Positions 1-9,700 of a stretch of 38,621 nucleotides of DNA are shown one piece after another. Position numbers and translations under genes: made by a program. The notes beneath the pieces are model-generated. The model searched no databases. It worked only from the letters and a program-made list of their open reading frames with translations, and was not told the origin of the DNA. The first letter of the stretch is position 1. The number at the start of each line of letters is the position of its first letter. The stretch lies in the NCBI GenBank assembly GCA_037447655.1, contig JBBHKE010001843.1, positions 129,953 to 168,573 of the forward strand, read 5' to 3'. The DNA is from Zygnema cylindricum (Eukaryota > Streptophyta > Zygnematophyceae > Zygnematales > Zygnemataceae).

Positions 1-450
1 ACGTTCCCCTCTTTTACAATCGTATTTAACGCGAAATTAGCTCAATCTTTTCTTAAGATGTCAAAGATCTCATTGACGACAAGAAAGTAAGAAGATGGAC
101 ATAAAATGCAAATGCCAGCCTTGAAATGTCCTGCAACATTGTCAGATAAAAAAGAAACTCAATAGGGCTATGACTGAATGCAACTGCCTTTAGTGGACCG
201 GACAAGCATAATTTCCCCCCTCAAAACTTTGAAGATAAGCTTCCACAAATAAACGCTGACGCTGTAGATTATGACTATGGGAACAAAATGGTACCATTGT
301 TGTATGCTTGTACAGATTATACGAATTGTATCTATTCACGTGTAATCTCACACCATATTTCTGCATGTCACTATGTTGATATATGCAAGGAATGTATTTT
401 CAGTATACATCAACATGTGGTCCTACAGATTTGTTTTTGTGAAAAACTAC
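1..450. other. Intron downstream of the last visible SMARCAL1 exon; no further exon seen
   Basis: The donor at 449-450 opens an intron that should lead to the exon carrying the next SNF2 core residues. I translated the minus strand here and found no peptide resembling that part of the family, so the exon is probably outside the window. Confidence 0.5.
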
Positions 451-3400
451 CTTGTCAAGGACGGTGTTCCAGAGAGAAGAACGGCTCGTCTGGCTCTTTT
501 CAATACAAGCATCATGGCTTGAGTCTGTGATTAAGTGAACAACTCTCCCTCATCCTCATCAGATTCACCATTTTTCTACTTAATTTGTTTATGAAACCAT
601 GCATTATCAGATGTGTATGGGAGTCAGAAAAAAACCGCGCATATCTATGTGCCATAAGTAGTCAAATTGCTGAACAGAAGTGCAAACAAGAGTCACCGTA
701 TTCGAAATTTCAAGAAGGCTAAAAAGGATCCAATTCTGGGCAATTCTTAAATGATACAACCACTCATGAGGCAGCACTATCATTACGCCCATTTACTCTA
801 AAATCAGCAACTTTGTGGCGTTTCACTTAAACGTACCCAAATATACAATCCTTGTCCTTCCACAAACCTAGTCATCCAATCTCTGTCCAAGAAGCCAGCA
901 TCAACCTACAATTTGCTTACGTGATTTCGGGTTTAAATTGCCTAAAAGTTATCCTTAATCCTTGTTAGACCAAATTCAAGCACTTTATTCTCTATGCTTT
1001 GGAAATACAACGTCGATGCATTTGAAATCTGAATTCTTAGTTAATGTGAAATTTAAATTCTTAGTTTCTGCGAATCTCACCTCCTCTGAATCCTCAATCC
1101 GCTTTGTCGTTCGCATGTTATGAGACTCATCGATGATGACCATTGCCCACATTTGACGACTGATAGTCGTAATTAAACGCTTCAACATCGTATAAGACAC
1201 AACGGTAACTTGTGGCAATGGTGATTTTATGAGAACATTGTCCCGTGATCCGAAAACTGTGCAACTTTCAACACCACGCCATCATGGATTACAGTCAGAA
1301 AAAAATCCAGGTGCCTTACGGGCACAAATGCAAGAAAGTGTTACAACCCTTTTTTAACTAAGTCTATTGAATGTTTTTCTAAGAAAATTAGCCAAATCTG
1401 TTCATTAACAAAGAAAAGCTAGGCAAATTATTCAGCCAACATGCGAAGAATAGCATCAGCAGAATTCAAAGCTGCTAAATGTAACCCGCGGTAAGCTGCT
1501 AAGCCAAAAGCTAAACCCAAATGTAACAATTGTGAACAATGAAATGCAGAATTTAACATGCAAACAAACTTGTCGTAAGAAATGACACGCTGTTTAGGCA
1601 CCATAACTGAACTTCATTCACAATATAATGCTTAGCTTAGTCAAAAATACTGAACTTAATGATCTTCTCATACTGAACAAAAGGTAAAGAATGACCATCA
1701 ATTTTCTAGGAACAATCGTTGATCTTAATTCACACCGTGTGCTTGGTTTAGTTAAAAATATTGAAGTTGTTGGGGCTTTGTAAATCTAAAGCTGTTGCTA
1801 ACTGAAATATTTATCACGAGGACTCACTGAGATGAAGTTCATTTGGGTTAAGGTTTGGCAACCATCTCTCGAGCTCTTCCGCCCATGGAAATCTCATACT
1901 TGCTGGACACACCACCAGCAAAGGTCCCTCCTTTCTATACCAGGCAGCCATAGCAATTGCCTGAACAGTTTTTCCTACACCCATCTCATCTGCAAGTAAA
2001 CATCTGCCTTCCCTGATGACTCCAAACTTCAAACCTTCTCTCTGAAAGGGAAGAAGACCCCTGTCAAGTTTTTTTGGCAACCGTTCTTCGAACTCTTTTT
2101 GCCACAAATCTGACATCATTTTTGCGCGATTTGTTTCAAGAACAGGTCTGGAAGCATGCTTGTTCACTTCCTCCAAATGAATGGAACAACTCACGTTCTT
2201 GTGGTCACTCTGGCCACTCTCTATTGGATCTATGAAGTTCTTCTCGCAAGGTGGCAATTGCTGTTCATCACCACTTTCTAATTTATGGCCATCGGCTCTG
2301 TCATCCCGCCGTTGTTGCTTTCGCAGTAGATAACTTTCATATTTGCGTACCATTGCAGCAGCTTTCTGAACTCCGTTTATCGTAAATGCTGGTATACGTC
2401 TTAACTGAATCTTTGAGTTCATTTTCAACGCATCTAAAACAGAACTGTACATTTCAAGAGGATATACCGGAGCTGTCATCCAGATACCTTCAAACTGTTG
2501 CTCAACCCAACGAAGTTTCACCACCTGAGAAGACACAAAAAGTGTGAAATTAAGGATATTTTCGCCATATTTTGCGGGTTTTGCGAGGTTTGATTCCAAC
2601 ATGTGGTGCTTTTACAGTGGCATGGTTGAAAGAATGAAATCCGGTGGCTTTTTCTTTACATGCTCGTGTGTGACAAAGGAAGCCCGAAATATACATTCTG
2701 CAACTCAGCGACCATATTCGTTCAAGTGCACAAATGCAGTATAAGACTGGCTGCCTTGAAGTGGGCCAATGGACATTGGCAGACAAACAAACATAAAAAA
2801 AAATGACTCAAAAATAATCAAACAACAATGGCAAAACCAAAATGAGCAGTGAACTCTAGAATGCACCCAAGTTTACCATACAAATTGACTGATTAATCAA
2901 ACATTACAACACAATCTCATTTTGCTGATTGATGCCAGCAAACAAAGCCCCTAATGGCAAGCTTTTCAAAATATCCAGTCAATCGACCATGAATGCTCTC
3001 AATTCAATCAATTGAACATGGAACGTTGAGAAAAAAAACCTTGATAACTTTGACAACTAGGGATGATGGATCTGGGAGCTGTTCATAGCTTTTCTCCTCG
3101 TTGCAAAGTGGCAATAGCGACTCTTCTGATTGCTCCAGTTGTCCGTCGGTCATCCTTTGAGCGTCATTGGGATGACTGTGAGTGGATATTTTACTTTGTC
3201 GGTTTGAATAGCTTTCATCATCCAGAATCTTACTGGGTTTCGGTAGCCATTCAGCAAAAACCACAAATTCCTTTGCTGAGCAGAGCTCTAAGGTTACTCT
3301 CATTGGAGCTGGTAGTAACGAGGGTCTTGTCTTTCCTGGCTGTTCTACGTGAATCGCACGATGGGCTGGAGCTTGCAAGGCGTCCCCACCTGAAACTCCA

Positions 3401-4836
3401 ATTGTATTTATAGTATTATTTACATTTTTTTCAGGAGGTTGGAAATGTGCAGTTTGGTCAGGCAAGTAGCCAGGTAACTTGCAAGGTGGTTGGAACTCAT
3501 CCTTCACTGGAATGATAAGATTATGAGAGGGCAGACATTGCTGCAAAGAAGAACCGGCTAGAATATTTCCCATCAAAAAACTCTCGGCAGAAAACTTCTC
3601 ATCAAAATGTGTTTGAATAAACAATGGATCAACTCCTCCTTGAGGCATCCTTTGTTGTTGGCAGCTTTCAGAAGAGATGGATATTGAAGAGCATTTCTTC
3701 AGCGTCCAAGAAATGTTTGATCCCTGTCCATTAAAGCCAGAATAATGTTGTTGAGTAAGACCAGTGCTCCCTTTGATGTTTTGCATGGACAATGGTAACG
3801 GTTTATTTGCGTCTGCGTGTTTAATTCCTGGTTTGCTGTAATGGTGCTCTGCTTGAGGAAGAACAGTCTCGCAGACGCCGGACAAAGGAATGTATTCCTT
3901 GGAAGAAAGAAACGTCTTGTCTTCTGCCATATCCACCTCCCTCATAGACTCTATGGCACTTGGGATCGATGCCGGAGCTGACAGGAAAGAATCAAGTGTA
4001 CCAAGTCCATCTTTATCTACCACATCATCCACAAAAGGTGAAATGACTGGCAAATGGCATTTAACTGCCTGTAACTGCTCTGGTTGTTCCAGGAAATAAT
4101 GCAGGTTGACAGGTTGAAGTCTACTGATTATCTCAACTTCATCAACTTTATCAGGTCCTGATTCACAGAGATGAAAAGGACGCGTACGTTTTAACGTAAT
4201 ACAGTTCGGGCTTGGACTTTTCGTAGCCCTTCTACGAAATTGTTGAAGTGGCCGAGCATGTTCTGGACTCGCAGGCTCACAAGCAGAAAGTGGCAAACTT
4301 GGAAAAGAGATATTCCCTTCTATACTTGCAAAAGCACCGACTGTTTTGTCCTTCTCAGTGAACGCACCATCAGTTCCTTTAATGACCTGATTTTGAATTG
4401 GTAGTTGATATACTTCTGATGAAAGCTGTTCTTTCTGAATGTTCTCCCGCATAGTTATTTGTTGTTGCATTGACGGGTCAGTGGAATGTGAAGAAAGAGT
4501 TTTAGCAGAAAAAGGAGTGTAAGATTGATCATTTTTTGATGGGCTAAGGTTGAGAGTTTCTAAAGGTGTGAAAGACGTTCGTTCGCGAGTAACCTCTGCC
4601 GTCAAGTTCGAATTTGTGGAACGAGTTGATTGTCCCTTGTAAGTGTTGTTGAAAGCATTTTTAGTGTCCATGGAATCCAAAGTACTTGATACATGTGGTT
4701 TCTCTAAAGCTGTTGAGAGTTGCCGCGGTGGAATTCCTCTACTTCTTTCCTCCCGTCTCGCAAGAGCAGCTTTTCTGTTCCTTCCAATTCTTTCTCTCTG
4801 TTCGTCAGTGAGCATGGAAGCCTTCACTTCTGACAT
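451..4836 (-). CDS. SMARCAL1: SMARCAL1-like SNF2-family annealing helicase, 5' part (four exons, runs off the left edge)
   Basis: ATP-driven DNA-annealing helicase that remodels stalled replication forks in the nucleus. Exons in coding order: 3040-4836, 1828-2524, 1081-1256, 451-524; all junctions are GT/AG and keep phase, giving about 914 codons. The ATG at 4834-4836 is followed at once by [20 protein letters not shown], which matches the N-terminal RPA-binding helix of animal SMARCAL1. Then comes about 500 residues of Ser/Gln-rich, probably disordered sequence. A HARP-like segment spans the exon 1/2 junction, followed by the SNF2 core: [11 protein letters not shown], Walker A in [23 protein letters not shown], the family-typical DESH box (IIDESHN) in exon 3, and motif III ([10 protein letters not shown]) in exon 4. 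Later helicase motifs lie outside the window. The 599-codon first exon is long for this gene. ZRANB3 is an alternative family member, but the N-terminal RPA motif and HARP segment favour SMARCAL1. Confidence 0.94.
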
Positions 4837-6214
4837 TTTCTATTTCTGATTACTACAATGTTTATTGACAGCTTGGATTCAGGTATTAAGTAAGATTTCG
4901 TAAGACTTTGACTACCACTTTTAGGTTGACTGATGCTATGGTGGTTCCCTATTTTTTAACAGAAATTGGTTGGCAATTGACTAAACTGCTGGTTTCAAAA
5001 TGACGATTCAAAAGAATAGGAACATAAAAGGATTTATTTAATTCGTTTTTTATAGAATTTAGCAGCAGTTAGAGAGTTAAATGTCCCAGTATGATAGAGG
5101 AAAGAAAACGACTTAACTCTAGTCGCCATTGTTTAGTGAAAAAGCAAAATTCAAGCTATCTGTGCATGGGAATACATACGAACGAGGAAAAAACAGAGAT
5201 TTTTTTAGTACGGACTACCAATTTCCACTACATTGCTTCCAGATCATGGCAGAAATTTCGCCACCCTAGAGAAAAAAGAGAGAAGTGAGAAACAGCTTCA
5301 CATTAAAGCTTTGTGCGTGTTTATTACCATAAAAAACCCCTTTAAATCATCGCTCCTTCCCTACATGTATTCCCATGCTACTTGAACCAGTGTATGGGAA
5401 AAAGAGACGGACGGCACTTGTAAAAAAATATCCTCGTCCTGAACAAACAAAGCAAAAAGGGATTCGCTCTCAGGCAGACACCAGGGCAACTTAAGTGCAG
5501 CTTTCTTCCATTTGGATTTGAAGTTTCAAACATTGCCCGAACGGTTCGGAAACTCAACGCTTCAGTATAGTACGGTACAGTACATTAGAGTGCGGTACAA
5601 TAAGTATCGTTATTACTTATCGCGTCAAAGTTTTTTAATTTTATGTTTAGATACTAAAATCATCTTTTCTCCATGCACACATGCCGGACTATTAATCCGA
5701 CGGTTCCGATGTGAAGTAAGGATCTTACTTTCCAATTGGCGGAGACGGAAATTGGACATGTGCGCACGCTGAAAAGCTGATTAAAGTGGCAAAAAAAACA
5801 TCGACGCTAATAACGAAACACTTGTACTTTGTACTGTACAGTACTGTACACCACCAATCGTTATTAGCGTGTAAGTTTTTTTAGCGTATACGAATAATTA
5901 GCGTGGTTTACGCTAATTGGGAATTTGGAAATTTTCGAAGAAATCGTCTATTCTAATTAGGAATTAGGGTTTTTTTTAAATAGTGTGGATAACTATATTT
6001 GATAATAAAAAAAAAGGACGGAATTAGCGTACACAACGCTAATAACGATTGGCGGTGTACTGAACCGTGCATTTTTAGGTGTGAAGGTCGCGTGTGAAGG
6101 GGTCCACGTCGCCCCCCCTCCCATTTCGCTTTCCTGTTCTGCTTACAAAATTGCCGGCGAGGAACGCCCGGTAAGCACAAAACGTGGCGAAGGGGAGGGG
6201 ATAATACGATGTTT
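4837..6214. other. Divergent intergenic region between SMARCAL1 and TPT1 copy A
   Basis: This 1.4-kb stretch separates the 5' ends of two divergently oriented genes and must hold the SMARCAL1 promoter and the distal promoter of TPT1 copy A. I see no convincing coding exon. It contains repeated GTAC-rich stretches near 5565-5610 and 5825-5850 and the small inverted-repeat element at 5847-6059. It ends exactly where the duplicated segment begins. Confidence 0.6.
5847..6059. mobile_element. Small non-autonomous inverted-repeat element (MITE-like)
   Basis: The two ends are 24-nt inverted repeats differing at one base: 5847-5870 begins TACACCACCAATCG and 6036-6059 ends CGATTGGCGGTGTA. The interior is AT-rich and non-coding, with further short copies of the TTAGCG/CGCTAA motif near both ends. 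The total of 213 bp fits a MITE. If the outermost TA is the target duplication it would fit the Tc1/mariner group, but the flanks do not decide this. A similar end occurs at 15818-15840. Confidence 0.7.
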
Positions 6215-6764
6215 CCCTGCGATGGTTTTTCGCCTACGTGTACAAGCGTGACGGTCACCCTAACAATAGTAGAGGTGGTTGTGTGTACGACTGTACGATT
6301 GTGTCCTATCATGATTGTCAGCTTGACGTTTTAACTTTTATGCACTGTAAATTTATGTCGGTGGAAAGGTGGTTGGTCGTACCGTAACCGGAGTCGAAGG
6401 CTTGTTGTCTGCTGACTTAACAAGAATATCTGTACGATATTTGTACCGCCTGGGAAAGTTAGTGTACGTACTCGTCTGTCTCAGCCCTTACAATCCATTT
6501 CAAATTCTGACCTTTTTGGGAACTTTTAAACTTTTTAGGGTTTGCGCTCCACTCTCTTTTCCAGGCAGGTCTTACTATTTCTTTCTACGTATCACTATTG
6601 TACGTCCTCTTTCTTGTGTTAAGTTTTTTTTCTTCTATTTTTTTTCTGTTTGTATTTTACACGTTGTGTTGTCTTCCATTGTGTTTATTGTTGCCTTATT
6701 TGTTATTTCTTACTTGCTTTCGAACCATCTTCTTTGTGAAGACCTCTCTTGTGCTTTCAAAGCC

Positions 6765-9700
6765 ATGATCAGAGCTGCCTCTTCTCATACAACTGTGTCA
6801 ACACTTTCCAACTGTTTTGCATCTGTTTCTGTCAGCGTTTCTTCACTCCAATCTCCAAATCTCCCTTTATCTAGAGAAGTAACAGTACTGGACACGACCT
6901 TCCCTTACCAATCGAGAGACACCATCTTCTCAAGACCACATTCTCTCTTGTCTCCTCCTTACAGGGTCTTCCGATCGTATTCCAGCTGTACAGCATCAAT
7001 TAAATCTGGACCAGTCATTGCATCTTTAACTCAAGTGTACCGTTTAACATACAATTGTCGGATCTTTGGGGGACGTCTTGTAGGTTCTGGAACTTTTCTG
7101 GTTAAAAATCGCCGTCCCTTGGAACCACACCCTGAATATTTTTTCCTAAGCGCAAGCCCTGTAGGAATGTCAGGACCGTACGAAGAGGATTTCCCTCCAC
7201 TTGCACAAACATCACGAGCTCGTGGACGGAGAAGGGAAGTACAGCCATCTCCTGGACCACCTTCGCAATCTTCAAATGCAGGAAGGGGCAACCGTTGGGG
7301 TGAACCGGAGGAAAGAGTAGTCAATCAGGCTCCATTTGAGGGACACAGTGCCGTGGCAAATCCTGAAAGTGTGACATTTGTCGTCGGAGAGGCAACTCGT
7401 GCTTCATCTGCAGCCAGTCGTGCGACTCCATGGCGAGGCTTTACAACAACTGGTGGTAATGATTACAGTACTGCCGAAGTAGGCAATAACAATGATGCAA
7501 TAATTGGAGCCGCAGCTTCGGCAAGTTCACGAGGAGGATTTGCCGGAAGGTCCGGATACCAATCAACAAATAGGCTACAGCATGGGAAGAATACGTCAGG
7601 AAGAGGATCAGGATCAGGATCAGCACCTCAGAAAGTTCCAGTCATGGAATCCAATATGGTTCCTGTTCTTCAAAGTAGAGGATCTCCTGACGAGTCTCGT
7701 GCCTCGGGCTCCTCGAGCAATCCGGGAGCTCCGGGAGTTTCAGCAAGTGCTACAGGGGGCCCCTTTCATGATGGTCCATACATGGGGACAAGAAGTAGAG
7801 AGGCTCTCTCACAAGGGAGAGACGTCGCGAACAGTGCCGTACATGGAGAAGCTGTTGAAGGATGTGACGCAGATGGAGATCAATCCATGGAAGGGGAAGC
7901 TTACAACAGGGAACCAGAAGGTTGGGGGGTCTCTGGAGCTGGCTCACAAAGCTCAAGAGGTTCTCCTACTCACAGGGCTGCTGGACAAGGGGCCGGTGTG
8001 GATCGAAGAAACGGTATTTTAGGGAAAGCATTCAGCAGTACGGCAGGAGGTACGGCCGAGGGTTGGGATGCAAATGGGGCAATAGACAGTCCCATTGAAG
8101 CACATTCAAGTGCTGGACCAGGAGCAGCACCAGCTAGTAGTAGAAGGAGGCATTGGGAAGGAGGTGGAGGAACTTCTGGTGCAAATGTGAAGTTTGTCTC
8201 TCCTAATAATGGTGGAACACAGCGTTCTTCAGCTGAAGCTACTAGCGCAGGTTCTTCTATGGGGAGAAGTGCCTCGGATAGTGGATTCAAAAGGAGTCGA
8301 GATCGTACAAGGGGAGGGACTGCAGAGAAGCTGGATGGTCGAAATGGAAATGAGAACGTCGTTACGGATGACAGGATGGATGGAGGAGATGACATGACAG
8401 CAGGTTCGATTGGTCGAGGACAGCGCTTAATGGGAGTGAGGTCTCAGCGAGCCGGGAGTTGGCGAAGTGCCGGGAGAGGACTGCAAGGAGGGAGGGAAGA
8501 GAGTTACGAATCAGAGATTGAAGCTCTAGGCCGTCTGTTGTAAGTGGGGGTTCTAGATTTTGTTTCATCCCTGTTATTTAATATTCAAGTACAGTGAGTA
8601 TAGATTTGTGCTGTTTGTAGATGGTAGATGTGAAAGTTCCTTATGTTAGGATGAACATGATATGGTCATTACAATGTGGCAATGTGCAGGCAGCTTAATT
8701 GTTTTGGGGTTTTTTAGGGTATTCATATATTCTCCCATATATTCCTATAGATTTCTACAAATGATTCATTAGTGCTGTCTATGAATTTAGAGCCAGAGCA
8801 ATGGGCACATACATTGGAAATTTTGCATTGAAGATTTCTTTTCGTATGCCAGAAACTGTTGTTGAGGTACCCATTCCCGATGGCTGTTGCTCTTGCGTCT
8901 GAATTTAAATTCACAAGACAAATGTCTTCACCTTTTTTTGTTTTTACCGGTAGACACACGAGTTTAGGTTTGTGGCAGTTAGTGTTGTGTATCGGATAAT
9001 TTCCTATCGTGATAAATCCGATATCGATATAATTGGTTATTGAACGGTGAGGGGGCCCGATATATCTCTTCGAGACCAACAAAAAATTATCGTGATATAT
9101 TGGGGGGGGGGGGGGGAAGGGTTCGTACCATACCATGGAACTGCAGTACGGAAATAAGGTACAAAATGAGTACAGAGTTATTGCGAGAGGGGGGAGGGGG
9201 GGCTTTTAAAATTTTTCACAATTCATTCCGTACCACAGTATGGAACTGCAGCACGGAAATAAAGTAGGGAATAATTATGGAGTATAAGGGGGGGAGGGGA
9301 GGGGGGGCGAGGGCTTTTGAAATTTTTTCGGAGGTATCACGATAGTTATCAGCCTGATAATTTATCGCGATAATTGGCTCACCGATACACCGGACCCATA
9401 TATGTATTACCGGTGGGTCCAAAAAAGGTACATATCGATTATCGGCTAGAGGCTCCCGATACACAACACTAGTGGCAGTCCACCCACACAAACAGGTGTT
9501 AAAACTTTTGATGGGTTGTGGGAAATGAAACAGAAGCAACATCCTGAGACATCAGGCTGTTCGATTGCAACTGAAGATACAGCCTGATGGTTATGTGAGA
9601 GTAAAGGAGTTATTAAACTTAAAGGAAAGGACAAGGACGAATCGGCTTTTGTCAAGCTTTACAGAGGAGGATATGCGGCAGGTACTTAAAGTAGTGTGGC

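Noticed and set aside
6369-6764. Extension of the TPT1 frame upstream of the first ATG
   Set aside because: No in-frame ATG; the segment is very T-rich and hydrophobic, and the one base difference between copies in the frame falls here, as expected for 5' untranslated sequence.
7504-8022. 172-codon overlapping open frame inside TPT1 exon 1 (and its twin in copy B)
   Set aside because: Alternate-frame shadow of a stop-poor, repeat-like coding exon; shows no independent features.
9085-9330. G-runs in intron 1 considered as a G-quadruplex regulatory element
   Set aside because: They belong to the MITE interior and differ between copies; nothing in the sequence ties them to regulation.
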